A DNA stretch of 64,000 bases from Ptychodera flava (taxonomy: Eukaryota > Hemichordata > Enteropneusta > Ptychoderidae): the NCBI RefSeq assembly GCF_041260155.1, contig NC_091948.1, forward strand, positions 3,414,501-3,478,500, read 5' to 3'. Positions 45,347 through 60,300 of this stretch are shown in pieces. Each line of letters starts with the position of its first letter. Position 1 is the stretch's first letter. The notes beneath the pieces were generated by a model. That model did not search any database. It saw only the letters and a list, made by a program, of their open reading frames with translations, and was not told the DNA's origin. Both the position numbers and the translations under genes were made by a program.

Positions 45347-48300
45347 TCAGGTTGCAAGTGATCTACCCTTCATACACAGAAACGAGGTTGATCTACTGAA
45401 TAGAATTTGCCGGCTCGGCACATACTACAAGAAATTTCAAGAATTCATCAAGATATACAGGGGTACACCTACACTAGTTGAAGACAATGCAGCCACAAAC
45501 AGAGGTAAGTCACTGCAACAAATGAAACAAAACTTCAATGTAAGATAAGGCACAGGTAGAGCAATCATGCTGCAAATCAGCCCAGAGTTGGTCGCTGTTG
45601 TTAACCCAGACTACTGTACTGTTGCAGTCCATGGTGATAATGCTGTAAACTGGACAGGCAGGGCATTGAGTTTGAATATATATCGCCCAAACGTGGGACT
45701 ATGCTAGAGGGTAGGTGACCATTTGCCCGACGTAAGGAGGGCAAATGGTCTCCTGCCCTAAGGGTACATATAGTCCCTTGTTTGGGCTATATGTTTTTAA
45801 TACATGCCTCTCTTACACAGTTTTCACTCAAAATATTAGGTTTATTGGCAAATGATAATAAAATGCTTTATTTCCATCTTAGACAAAAATCTGTTGAAAA
45901 TGGAATGATTTTTATTATTGAATGGCATAATGATATATGTTATGTTATGTTATGCGGTTTATAAATTTTTTTCTGCAAATTATTCCAAAAACCAGATTTC
46001 CTATGCAAAACATGAAATTTCGACATTTCTACGTATCAAAAGTTGTCAATTTGAAAATAGTCCTGGTTCACTTTCAGTCAAATGATGACTGTACGGCCCT
46101 CGATGTCATCGACGAGTTATCATTGAATACTATTGAGCGTGAGACATTCGATATATGAGGCATGCTATAAAATGACCCTTGACCTAACTCAAGACCGCAT
46201 CGTCATGTCACACTTGCCTTACCTCTGTACAGAATATTCTAACAGCAAACATGCTGAGTGAAGCCTACATCCAGGTTTTTTTGAATCCTTCTATATCTGT
46301 TAAGGTCAACATTTCTTCATAAGAAACAAAGGAGTGTTGTCATATTTGCTGCTGCAATGGTTTCATGATGCACCCAAAAGAGATCCTCTCTACCACAGTC
46401 CCTCTATCCACCGGTCTGGAAACGTGGCTGGTTTCTTTGTGACACTCCGTGATATGAACAAACACACGATTCACACTTTAAACAAAGGACACTGACAATG
46501 TTCAACTGGCCGTTATATCGATGTCGCTACCCCACGATCCTATGACAGCCGCAATGTGATCATTCAAAAACATGACGTTTGTGGGTTGTTATTTTCAGAA
46601 TATCACAAAGCATTACAACTTGTTCCCTTTAGAAACACTAAACAATTTATTTTTTCATTAAATGGGTAACGTTGCCCCACTAGATAAAGCTTGAAAGGGA
46701 CCACACATTATGGTTGCATTATGATCACAATCGAAAAACAAAATGGCCACACATTATTCGCAAGTGTCATGGACTGTTGCCTGAAATCAAGAAGACAGGC
46801 AAAATCAGCTGAATATTAACATCGACAGCTGAGTAGTTCATTACCAAACTTGTTATTGTGTTGACATGATAGCATTTTGTAAAAGGTATTTACTGTGCCT
46901 GAGCGCGAGCGTACGTATCGAGAGTTCGCCATATTGACGCTACATGGGAAAATATGCGAATAAAATCTACATGCATTTCTCAGCAGTTGTCGTTCCTATT
47001 CTGCTCAGTTAACAGACATAATTTCACAGAATATTACACAGAAAACATATTTAGATCATATTTGGAGGCACTGACTACTACTTGCTAGAGAAAGGGACGC
47101 AAATTTTCCGGTGTGTTTCCAGCCGTGCCTGAGCGAGCGTACGTATCGAGAGTTCGCCATATTGACGCTACATGGGAAAATGTGCGACCACACAACTAAA
47201 ATCTACATGCATTTCTGCAGTTGTCTTACCTATTCTGTTCAGTTAACAGACATGATTTCACAGAATATTACACAGAAAACATATTTAGATCATATTTGGA
47301 GGCACTGAATACTAGCATTGCAAGAGAAAGGGACCACAAATTTTCCGGTGTGATTCCAGCTGTTGCTTGTGCTACGTACGTCAACCCACTCGCAGCGGTC
47401 AACCCCAGAAATTATTGCACACTATCATCATTTACGATGGGATAAGGATCACGAAAAACACACACCGGTTTCAGGATATGATAATTTCTGTCTTCGTGTC
47501 GTAGATAGACGCAGAGAACACTTAATAGAGCCAAAAACAGCGAAAATTCAAGAAAAGCGTACACACAATCGGGGACTGTGGCATGCAGGACAAACCCAAG
47601 CTATGCATCATCACGTGACTGGCCCTCACGTCGTATCGTGGTTCGGCTGTGCGGTCTAGGTGATTGACACCGTTTACAATAGGCGTTTCCAGACCGGTGG
47701 ATAGAGGGACTGTGTCTCTACATATCTTTTAGTCAAATTTGGAAGTGCACTTGCACAGATTTAATAGGTTCCTCTATACTCTCTGTGCATCATCTTCAGA
47801 AATTAATTTCATTCATCTATGATCTTGGCCTGCTAAGTAGGCCTACATGTATAACCTGAAATATCTCGAAACAAGTTTTGCTAAATACTTTCGGCATATA
47901 AAGGATAAGGACAAGAATTTTGCGTGTGTCGGCTTACCACCAAAACTGAGCTGTCATTTTGAATAGCTTCAGAGAAATAACTATACACATACAATATTGA
48001 AAATTATTATACACAGGTCTGCATCTGTAACCAACAGAGTTTCATTGTACAGTAAGTTCGGTATCAGAGGATGCGGAGTCCAATAAATTTGATGCAGAGT
48101 ACAATAACTTTAAGTGTTATTATACGCTATTTGACCTTTGACTTCATAACACCTTTTCGTCAACATGGAGAAAAACAAAAGAAAGTTTTACAATTTTTAC
48201 AAAAACTATACTTCAAAACATGTAGTACTTCAGGTAATGAATAATAGTCATTCTGACACTTGAGAATTTTGAGTGAAATTATGTTGCTGACCTACAATTT

Positions 48301-51300
48301 CTACCACGTGCACTGTGTTGTGGGGCTGGGAGTTTCTCCCGGAATCACAGACTTGGCTTTCTTGCACGATCTGCATTGCTATAAATTATTGATGAGATGA
48401 CGTTTGTATTTACTATTATTCATGAGATCACATCATCGTATTTGGCATATTGGGAGGAGTTACCTCTCGATCCCCGAAGATATATACATGTGCATAAAAC
48501 TTGCATGGCGTTGTTGATAAAATGTTGAGTGCGATCAGTCCAACCTAAGTCAGCATGGCCTCTGTTCATCAGCGAAAACATAATCGGACCAGCCTTCAAT
48601 TGCACAAGTCATATCAACATTCTGGTCACTGATGTAGCCTACACAGTTTTCATTCTGTCTGTTCAGTCCTTTTTCGTTCAACTTCTAGGCTTCTAATTTT
48701 CCTGACTATAACTTCCAACGGCTTTTCTCTTGTAATATCGCATGGTTTGCAATGGTCAACCAATCAGTTTTAAAACGCGGCCGATTTGTGAACTTTATAC
48801 CGTATTTGCTAAGTGTGTAACGTACTTGATGTTGATCTGGATGCCAGAACAACCGGGGAAGGTTGTCAATCATTTTTTATTTGCCTTACGTCGCTGTGTA
48901 CACAGTCTGTCTGGCTGCCGGTACTTTACAAGAAGTCCAAGTAGGTGAATCCGGCAGAAACTAACTCACTATACTGCGCAGACTCAAAGGTAATGCGTTC
49001 AATTAATCACAAGGAAACCTGGCCTTGGCTGCCAAATTTCAAATAGGTTTGTATGAAATAGGAGAGATACACGAGAATCAATTACAAAAGATTTTTTTAG
49101 AAATTCACCGACTTGAACCAAGTCTAGCTTTGGTATTGTCCTCAATGCTATGCATCTCAGATAGTACATGTATGTCTGCTGCACGATGTACTGGGACATA
49201 AATCAAGGTATATTGTGAATAACTTTATATTATATACATGTACCCTGTGTCACTAACTGTAGCAGGGAAGTGCATGAGTAATTCAGATGGAAACAGCAAA
49301 GAAAAAGTATAAGCAACAAGCAAAACCAGTGGTTACAACCATTTTATTTTTGCAACGCTAAAACTACCTTGTCATTGGATTAACCATACATGTATGTAAA
49401 TGTATACACTCAATGTAGAATGCGCCTCAGGGACAGATATTCAGACTCTTGAACTTTTACATTTTTTCTTTGATCTACCACATGTGGGGGCTAATTTTGA
49501 ACTCATTGGATAAGAAAACTTTACACCATTCGAAATTTTTATTTTTCTCCATAGAGTTAGCTCAGGGATGGTGGCCATTTTGAATTTCCAATATTGTCAA
49601 ATGTTAAGTAATTTGTTTCTTTAGTACCAAACTTTCCTTGGTGACCCCTGATTTTATTCTTGATTTAATAAGAGTGTGGTTGAAAGTTTTATTGAGGAAA
49701 GTTTGAGCATTAAGTCTTTCAATTTCGAGGCACGTACTACCGTAAGAGTGAATCAGTCTTAAATTCTACCCATCAGATACAAACAGAAGATTACAAGATG
49801 GCATTTACTTGAGAGGGTTATGTAGCGGTCTTGACAGAGTGCTGGAGCCGTACAGGCAGGATCTTCTGGCCGTTGAACAGCAGGTAAACAAATACATACT
49901 AGCAAGCATTGCGACTTCAACACTGCCTCTTGCTGCAGTTTGGATGCTTAATTTTTATTTATTTATCTATTTATTTATTTCACTTTATTTAGGACTAAAT
50001 CTTTCCATAGATCTCTGATTTCACTGGTAAAAAAATCACTTGAAACTAGTGCAGCTGTTTTTTGTCAAAATCATGGAAGTGATTAAGTTCTGAAGAGTCA
50101 CTCCAAAGATGCCCAAAGGGCCCAAGATAATACAATGTGATGCAAAATATTTTATAACACATAAAGTCTTGGAGTATTTGTGACATCTCAGGGACATTAC
50201 AGTTCCTAGTGTATTCAGTGGAGTTGAATCTTCGTGAAAGACAATTTTTGCTCTCTGGCTACTGACACTAGAATCTGGAATTGACCCTGCTTAACTACAT
50301 GGCACATGACCACTAATTAATTTCCCATAGACCACCACGCTAGCGTAGAGCTCAATTTTCTTATTTTAAAACATTCAGCGACACGAATTCTCGTAACAGG
50401 TGTAAGGTCAATGTCAGCTTGACTTCTGATGAGTTTTTTCGTGTTTGTATGTTCACAGAAATTTTAAGTTAGTAATGAAAATAGCGCCCTCAGTGGTGTT
50501 GTTGACAAAATTCAAGCTCAATGTTATGATTTCTGTGGCCCTTATAACTCCTCATATTACCACAGAATGCTTCAGCCACTATTCACAACAGTCTGCATTT
50601 TGATTCAAGCAGAAAAATATCTTTACAAAAGTACTTCAAATTAAATTTCAAACCAAACAAGCATCCATGCAGGTATCAAAACTTCAAAGTCCTCATTAAT
50701 TTTCACCTGAACTGTCTTCGTAGGTAATGAACCTGGATGTAAGTTAGTGGTCTTGTGGCATATAGGCTCAGTAATATTTACCAGCATGTATTTACTGGTT
50801 ATCTTTTTAACTTACAGTGCTTGATTTAAATTGAAATACTCATCTGTTAGTTTGCCCAGGACAACCCATAAATATTAACCCACTTACCATAATAGGCAAA
50901 TGCTCTTGTGTTCTTGTTTCAATCACTACCATGTGATTTTTTGTCACCAAGTGTCCACTGAACACCGCAGTAACCATCTCACACCACTATCACTTTGGTG
51001 TAGGCTGATAGCTATATCAGTACGTTTATGGAAAAGATTTTGTTTTACTTCCTCAGATACTTCGAGATCCGCACCTTTCTGTGGCATTTATTCAGGAGCG
51101 TTTGGAAGAGTACCAGTCCCTGTTTCCAGCCCTGTCAACTGTTCTTGACCAAATCCTCTACCACAAAGTACATGGCTGTCACATTCTGGAAATCCTGCAC
51201 CGCAATGCAGCATGCGGCCTTCCTTCTTTGAAACAAGCACTAGAAAGGTAAGTCATGTCATTGTTACATATGGCTCAAAACTTTTGAAAATACTACTCAT

Positions 51301-54300
51301 CTCAAAATGCATTCAGAGGCTGAGGATAGGAAAACCCTATCAGTGATTTTGTAATGTGCCAGTTAAAGCATAGACTATTGTCTATGGTTAAAGACTCATC
51401 TGCCAATATCTTGACTTTGGGACATTGTATCTCCTAGCCCACTTGATCTTCTAAAATGTCAGTCATCTTAACCCTTTCAACATCATAGTTTGGCTCAAAC
51501 CCATTATTAAGAATGGTAAGAGTGGACCTGTTTACAGGAAATTAGGGGTGACAGGTACAACAGTTCTCAACATGTCAATTGTTTATCAGTATCAAGTATC
51601 TCTAGTACCGGTACCAATTCCTTCATTGTACATCAAGTGATGACGAGAAGCAACAGAGAATATCTTACACTACTATCGACAGTCTGTTGGAAAAGCAAAA
51701 ATTTTAAATCTCAACAGCAAAGCAGAATTTTCCAAAAATGATAAATATCATTAAATAATAAGAAATGAAATGAAGAAATAATTAAGAAAATAATCAGTTT
51801 GCAAAGATGAACAGACTAAATTTAGTCTAATATGAAGAAAATGGGTCCAATGTTTATTATAAAAGCAGTTTGGGTTTCCTAGGGGGCCTGCCATTGCTTT
51901 GTAAAGCAACCAGACACCATAGAGTTACATTACATTGATTTGTAAAATTGTTAGCATGGGTCAAGCTTTCTTCAGTCATGCCACTATAATTAGTCCCTTG
52001 ATTACCTTGATTCATTCGTAATAGATAACTTTCCAAGAATTTATAATGAAAATACTCCCATTTCCTCCAAAGTGCTAGGCTTAAAGATCATAGGGCAATA
52101 TAACCCTCTTCAGTCTTATCTTTGCTTGGCTAAAACTCATAGGCCTTGAAAGAGAATAACATTTAAAAGGTTGCACTTTCTAATCAAGATTTAAAGGTGT
52201 TTGTTTGGTATGACTGGATTGTGGTATGATGCAGATGTTATTATCATTTTAAAAATAATTAGATGCACATTGATAACAAGATTTTATGATGAAATACATA
52301 TTGGGCTTTGCTTTGTATACTATGCCATGTAGCATCTGGAATTTTTATCACTGCTGAAGGGTAGGGTAGGCTTGAACAGAAACCACTGCTCTGTGATAAT
52401 GAGCTTATGGTAATAAAGCTGATATAGATGCAGTTCAATAATGTAGTAATCTTCTACATTGTATTCTTGAAGAGAAATTGCTGTTTTTAATTAAGCTTAT
52501 GGTAAGTACACTCATGTCCCTGCTGTAGTTTAACGCAGTATGCACCTCATAAGTGAACGACTTAAATGTTTGCCAAAACTTTCCTCAAGGTATCTTTCAG
52601 CCATTCTGTTTCAAAATCAAGATTCAAAAATAAAAACCAGGGGGTCACGGTGCAAATTTTGGTACTAGAGAAACAAATTACCCGAGATTTGCAGATAGCA
52701 CATACAGATAGCATACATGCAAAGAGAAGTGGAAATTAAATATTTGAACTTTTGGAGATACTTGTATTTCTGTCAACATTACAATGAGTGTTTAAATATA
52801 CTGTAACTCTGGAATTATTAGTGTTTGATTTGTTTATTTGGTACTGGAAAATGAACGAGATGTATAACAATCAAATTTTTTATAAAATAATTCACTGCCA
52901 GCAACCAACATTTCTGCCACATGTATCTTTACTTTACAAGCACACGTGCTTGTGATCTACGGGTTGGGGGAGTTAGCGTTCATTCATCCCCTGTAGTTCG
53001 TGATCTTGGTGTTACACTTGATGCAACAGCATCTATGTCAGCTCATATCACAAATTTATCTAAGTCTGCTTCATTTGCTTTATGGAAAATTGGAAAAATC
53101 CGTAATCTTCTTGATACAAGTTCTGCAGAAAAATTAGTACATGCGTTTGTTACATCAAGACTCGATTACTGTAATAGTTTAATGTTTGGCCTTCCGAATT
53201 ATCAAATCAGGAAGTTACAACTTATACAAAATTCAGCTGCACGTCTTGTATTGAAAATTAAGAAAGCAGATTCTATTCAACCAGTACTACATAGTTTACA
53301 CTGGCTACCTATTTATAAGCGAACAGAGTTTAACATTTTGTGCTTAACATTCAAGGTTTTAAACGACAGTGTGAATTGATGGCGGTGTGAACGTATGCTG
53401 AGTGAGCTCCTCCTCTTTTTGATGGTACTGCAGTGTTCTTGGCCTTCTACCCGAAGATAATCAGCGAACTGAGGTTTTTATTACTGACATTATCTAATTA
53501 TCGTAGATGTAGCCTGCCGCAACAGTTCTGTGATAAGCTATTAGCGGAAAAACCTGCTGCCTGCCGCCACCAAGTGGTTTGAAGTTGAGCCCTCGTGTTC
53601 CCGCCATCTTGCTTTTTTACTATTTTAGCAACTTTTTTAGCAATTTCCTGTCCTGCATGACCTGAATGCTAGTTTACAGTGAAGACTGAAGTTTTCTTTT
53701 TAACAAGCGAAGTCATTTTATGCACAGCTGTGAACTTTTATCTTCTGTGTGGTGAACTTTATGTGTGTGAAATCCTGTTTTTACTTACACCTCGTCGAGT
53801 TTATCCTGCTGTGCTTTTTATCTCGTATGCTGCTGTGACCAAGCGGCTGCTGACGTCATTTTCCCGCGTGTTTCTTGTCGTCATTTCTGTAATCCCAGTT
53901 CCAGGATTGAATTTCTGCACCAGTCGCTTTTCTACAAACTGCTGTATCTTTCAGTGTACAATGGCACTCTCTGTCAGACCTACCAGAACTAGGAAATCAC
54001 CGCAAATCTATACCCCATCCAAGCCACTCAATGATAAAACTGTCATGAACTACTCCCTTAATCCAAAGAAAACCATCCAGAAGAAAGCCGACGCATGCAA
54101 CAGATACTATCATTGCGATGTTGAATTTACCAAGGGCGGACTTGTTCTCAGTCTATCTGCAGCAGCATATGAAATATTCAAATCATCCATCAATGATTAT
54201 TACCGTAACCACCACTTCACAACATCTTCAAAAGTCGACAAGAACGGATTCGAATGTGAGCAATCCATATCTATTAAATCATCTCCTCGTGGAAGACAAC

Positions 54301-57300
54301 TATTCAGAATTAATTTTTATCATACTACGTCACGCATAATGGTAAATGGTAATCAACTTTGCAACTTTGTATCCAGTGATTTACCTGAACTATTACATAC
54401 TCTTCAAAGTCATCCAAACCTTAAACAGATTAATAGCAAAATTGAACAGGCCTGTGCGGATTACCTGGCAAGAGATATCAACTCGACAGGCAAGCAGAAT
54501 AAACAGCCTAAACAAGTACATCCAAACTTAAATAACCACGGAGTTGCTACCACAATCTCGCCAAATATGACCATTAGTAAATCAAGAATTCAGACCTCTA
54601 TTTCGGCACTACCAAAAGCTGTGAATAACTCAACTAACTCCGAACATACATGTAATATGGATGATACTGTTAATTGTGACAAAGAATCCACGACCCACGA
54701 CCATAGTATAATTAGCTGCTCAGTTTGTGAACAACCTGTAAAAGATCACCACCCTTCTATTCAATGCTCCACTTGTCTCGGCTGGTCCCACCTGATATGT
54801 GAACAACTGTCTACTGACTCACCATATGTTCAGAATGAAGAACTACAATACCAATGCATTACTTTCTGTCGTGACCAACATGGAGTATCCAGTCCTCCAC
54901 AACAATGTAATTCTGTAAGTCAACAGTGTTCAAGCAAAGAAAAAAGAAGTGACCACAAAACCTATGTAAGTACTGCTACCAACACCGAACCACCTGAATA
55001 CGAAAAAATCATACAGACAAAAGAAAAGAAAATTAACGAACTTGTGAAGAAGTTGGCTCATAAAGAATTTGAACTTAAAGACAAAATCCAACAAACAAGT
55101 CATACCAAGGAATACATTCTAAAACTAGAAAAGAACGTCCGAGAACTGGAAAATTCAAACCATCTCATTCAAACCGAACTGTCAACACTACAGAAAAGAT
55201 TACGTCCAACAAACTCCTATCAACCTCCATTAGCTCATTCCAACGTGCCAGTCAACAACATTTCATCCTGCTACAATCAACCAGACCAACATCAATCCGA
55301 TCAACACTCAAACCATACGAACCACCATTTTCAAGAATTGCCAAATATTATGAACAGACTATCTCAGCTTGAACTGCAAGTCCAATCCCTCAGAATATCA
55401 AAACTAGAAGAGGAAGTTAAGTATAACAATCATTTACATCCACGACAATATACAACCCACCATCCTTTTGCCTATGATAAACCAAATAAAGTTGGCTGTA
55501 ATAATGCGCCATGTACTGTCACTACAAATACCCAAGAACTGAGAAATAGTACCAATAATGTAAAACCTGCGAGTTCTAATGATGTCAATCAGCCAAAGAG
55601 ACGAAATAACAACTACAGTATGAAACCAAGGAAACCTTTAATTGTTGACATTACACCTAGCTCAAACGATATATCAACCACCAGAGAATCTGCAAATGAA
55701 GACATGTCAATGCCTACTGAACATATACAGCTGGTTCAACAATCAATTCATAAAACCAACACAACCCAGACTATTGAACAAACTCAACCTCCAATATGTA
55801 ATACATTTCAGCAGCATACTATGCAGCAGGAACATCTATCAAATGACAATAGTAGTATCTATACAGCAAGACACAAGCAACCAGAACATATCCAAGATTT
55901 CTCCGACAGACAGCTGAATAAGCATTTTTTAGACCTGGGCCACAGAAAGACCAGAAGAAGAAGGAACAGAAACAGCAACAAAGTCATCCTGCCAGCATTC
56001 TATGTAACAGACCAAACATTCCAATGATCAGAAGATTACACTAGTTTCCTTCAATGTCAAAAACGTCAAAACCAATATTAACTACATTCAGAAATTACTC
56101 AAGAGCAGTCAAATACTTTGCATCCAAGAACACTGTTATATGACTTTGAGAAAGGGCTGCTTGACCGCATAAATCCTAACTTTAAATCTTTCAGCAAATC
56201 TGTTGATGACGACAACCCGCTTCCCCCAACACAACGACAACGAGGTTATGGTGGTGTGGCTATCATATGGTCAGTGGACATCGACAACCTTATAACAATT
56301 GAACCAGATGGCTCCAACAATATATGTGTGACGACAATCAACTGTCAAGACCGGATTTGTTTAATCAATATCTACATGCCTGCTAGAAGCACCACAAATT
56401 GTGAGCACCGATTCAACTCTGCACTTGACGAACTCAATGAAATCATTGAAAAGTTTTCCTACAGCTACAAGATAATTATTGCCGGTGATTTCAACGCTTC
56501 ATTACATCGAATTAACCCATCCTCAAGAGATGTAAAATTCCACGAATTTTGTGAACTCAGCAATCTGCTACCTGATGATAATTACCCGACTGAAGCTACA
56601 TTCAGACATGAGAATAAATATGATAACTCCCAGATTGACTACTTTCTGCAACTTAAGAACAAGAAATGTTTCAAGAACGTACACATCATTAGAGAGACGT
56701 ACGATAACTTGTCCGATCATGTGCCCATTTCCACAGACATTATCATCAATGACATGGACACAAACCCTGATTCAACTCAATTACCTGCCAACCTGCACAC
56801 CAATCAGGCCCCTAAGCGGATCAACTGGAAGAAAGTCAATCCTGATACTTACAGAGACAAACTAAAAACCTATCTTTCAACATGTTCACTGATGCCGTTG
56901 ACTCATCGGGATATCGACAACTGTTTGAGATCCATTATTCATGCTATAACAAATGCAGCTGACGAAGCCAGTCATCAGACTTTATCAAACAACAAACCAC
57001 AAAAGAAAAGAGGTATAAAAGTATGGAATACTAGTATAGCTTTGGCCATGAAAGCATCAAGAGCTGCAAATGCTGCATGGAATAAAGATATGAAACCACG
57101 ACAACCAACAAATACAGCCCTTATACAAAAACAACAAGCTCGTAAGCAACTGAGAAAAACTATACGTATTGCCAATGCCATCAAAAGGGAATCCTTTTAC
57201 AACAAAGTAATGGAAGCCCACAGTGAAGATAAGTCCACTTTCTACAAGTTGATTAAATTACAACGCAAAAATGGCCTGAGTAAAATCAAAGAATTATATG

Positions 57301-60300
57301 TCAAAGAAGAAACCTACTCTGGTGTGAACATTATTAATGGCTTTCAAACCCACTTTGAGAATTTAGCAAAACCGGTCACTTCCGAACACTTTGATGGGGA
57401 TTATCTAATCCAAGTCGATAATGATTTGAAACTACTAGATGCTATGTGGAAATATCAATCTCCAAAAATCTTCAATATCACCTACGATGAGCTAATAAGA
57501 CATATCAATTCACTGCCCAACAACAAAGCAGCAGACATTCATGGAATCACAGCGGAGCACCTGAAATGCGATCCAGAACTGATTGCCTCTCATCTCCTTC
57601 CCATAATCAACAAAATACTCTACACTGGTCACGTCCCGCATGTTCTCAAAACAGGTATTATCACCCCTATTCACAAAAAAGGCAAGCAAGAAAACAAGAG
57701 CGGTAGTTACCGTGGCATCACCTGTTTACCTATCATAGGCAAAATTATTGAGCGTGCAATCTTAACCAGACTAGAAAACTCCTTCATTACTCAGCAGAAC
57801 CAACTACAATTTGGCTTCACGAAGAGCAAGTCAATTGACAACGCTGCCCTGATTGTCTCTGAAGTTTTCAACGAAACTAGAGATAATAAAAGTTCACTCT
57901 ACTTCATCACACTTGACGCCAGTAAAGCCTTCGACGTAGTATGGCATAACTCTCTGTTCAGGAAACTCTATCAATACAACATCCCCCAAGACATTATTAC
58001 TAGCATTATCCAGTTATACAACAATGCAACCTCCTGTGTTAAATGGGATGGCAAAGTGTCCAAGGAATTCACAATTCAGCAAGGTGTTCGCCAAGGTGGA
58101 ATTCTGTCAGCATGCCTCTATAAAATCTTCATTAACGACTTACTAAACGATATATGCAATCTGGGAATTGGCTGCTATATTGGTTGTACTAGGTGTGCGT
58201 GCCCAACATTTGCTGATGATACCGCTCTACTTGCCGAAAAACATGATGAAGCTCAGGAAATACTCCACTGTGTCAACACCTATTCACAATATGAAAGATA
58301 CACCTTCAACTTGGACAAATGCTGTGTTACACCCATTCTTCATAATAAGTCTCAAGATGACCAATTATATTTACATAAACGTGAAATACCTATCAATACG
58401 TCAACAGTTCATCTTGGTATTCAGCGCAACACTAACTCGAAAAGTGACATTGAAACCAACATTGCAACTGCCAGAAAAACAACCTACTCACTCTTTGGTG
58501 CTGGCTGCCATGGCAAAAATGGACTCAGTCCGAAGATAATCATCCAGATGTGGACCACTTACATTCTCCCCAGACTACTTTATGGTCTAGAAACAGTAAA
58601 ATTGACCAGAAACGACATTGTCAAATTGGAATTAACTCAAAGACTACTTCTCAAACAAACTCTATCACTCTCAAACAATGTAGCTAATGAAGCCCTTTTC
58701 TTACTATCTGGTCTACGACCAATCGAAGCAGAACTGGACTACAGAAAACTTATTCTATTTGGAAGAATTCTACAAAATAACACCTCCACTGAATACCATT
58801 TAGCTGAAAGACAACTAGCCGTGAAAGACTTCAGAAGTAACAGTTGGTTCATTGAAATAAAATTCCTTCTACAAAAATATAAATTATCCAGTATCTACCA
58901 CTACTTTAGAGCCCCGCCAAAGCTGTTCCATTGGAAAAAATTAGTCAAAGCTACAGTGAACAATTACTGGCAGTCTCAACTCCAAAATGATTCCTTAGCG
59001 AAATCAACACTAAAATATATGAACACTCAGAAGAGAATAAACAACGGTCCCCATCTGTGCTGGTCCAGTGTGGCCAACAATGTGAGAGACACTCAACGTG
59101 CCATCATCAAGACCAGATTATTAACAGGAACATACAGACTCCAATCAAACAGAGCAAAATTCAACCAGTTTACCATCGATCCCACTTGTCCACTGTGCAG
59201 CAAAAATCCAGAAACCAGAGAACACTTCATTAGTAACTGCAGTTTCTATGAAACCACCCGGAAGAAGTTTATTGACAAATTTGCGTCTCTCAATCTGCAT
59301 GACATTAACATATCAGACCCAAAAGTGATTACCCAGCTTACACTTGACTGTACCGCCATTCCTGAGATCGCTGACCGGTTACCAACCCAAGCCCTACATA
59401 TGATTGAACAGATCAGCAGACAGTACTGTTATAGTATCCATGTGATGAGGAATACATTCCTAAGCAGAAAACAATCCTGTGACCGGGGATTATAGAGCCT
59501 TTTGTTTATGTTTGTACCTATGTTTGTACCTATGTTTTGTTCTTGTCTTTTTAATCCTTTTTTAGAGCCGACATACAACGGCTGGAACAACCAAACTGAA
59601 CTGAACTGAACATGGCGCTGAGATACATAAAAGAGCTCATATGCGTTTGTAATCTGGGGCGATCTCTTCGGTCGACTGCTGATGGTGCAGCGATCAGTTT
59701 ACACCAGCCGATCGCTAACACTGTGTTTTACGGAGATCGGTCATTTTCTGTTTGTGCCCCGCGGCTGTGGAACAGGCTACCATCAAAACTCCGATGTGTT
59801 GATAATTTTAACGTTTTTAAGTCTCATTTAAAAACTTACCTTTTTAAAGAGAGTTACTTGTGTGATTTTTAACCATTTTCATTGCTCTATTTTTTATAAC
59901 TGAAATGTAATGCGCCTTGAGATGTCTTTTACATGGAAGGCGTTTTTAAAGCAATAAATATTATTATTATTATTATTATTAAGCACATCAGCTTAGATTG
60001 ATTCACTTAATTGAATAAACAATAACAATGATTGTTTGGCAGTTTATGCGGAACGAATATGCCACAGCACTTGGTAAATTAACCCTCAGGAACTTAGTAA
60101 TCTCCTAAAGGTCAAACAAATAACAGGTTTGTATCTCATCCTAGGTCTCTCACAAAACACCATGCAGCGTTACAATTTTTTAAAATTATATGTCGGTCAT
60201 TTACTAACAAATCAGTTTGTGACATAAAAAAATAGCACTTTATATCAAAGAGCACTGTGGAACAAAATGTTTTCTGATTTTTTCTCAAGTAACCGTCTTT

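Larger units (their letters stand above)
53385..59611 (+). mobile_element. 6.2-kb two-ORF LINE inserted into an older LINE
   Basis: Contains a leader of about 575 bases, ORF1 (53961-56027), ORF2 (about 56032-59495) and a short 3' UTR ending in (CTGAA)3. ATGGCG occurs at both junctions (53379-53384 and 59612-59617) and may be a short target duplication. Endonuclease and reverse transcriptase are both of the APE-type non-LTR kind. Coding frames are nearly clean, so the insertion is young. Clade not assigned with confidence (CR1/Jockey-group by look). It lies in the sense direction of TUBGCP4 intron 4. Confidence 0.85.

Noticed and set aside
53679-53960. Upstream extension of LINE ORF1 with hydrophobic segments, as if a signal peptide or membrane domain
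   Set aside because: Composition differs sharply from the rest, it corresponds to leader sequence, and a good start (MALSVRPTRT) follows at 53961. I treated it as untranslated leader.
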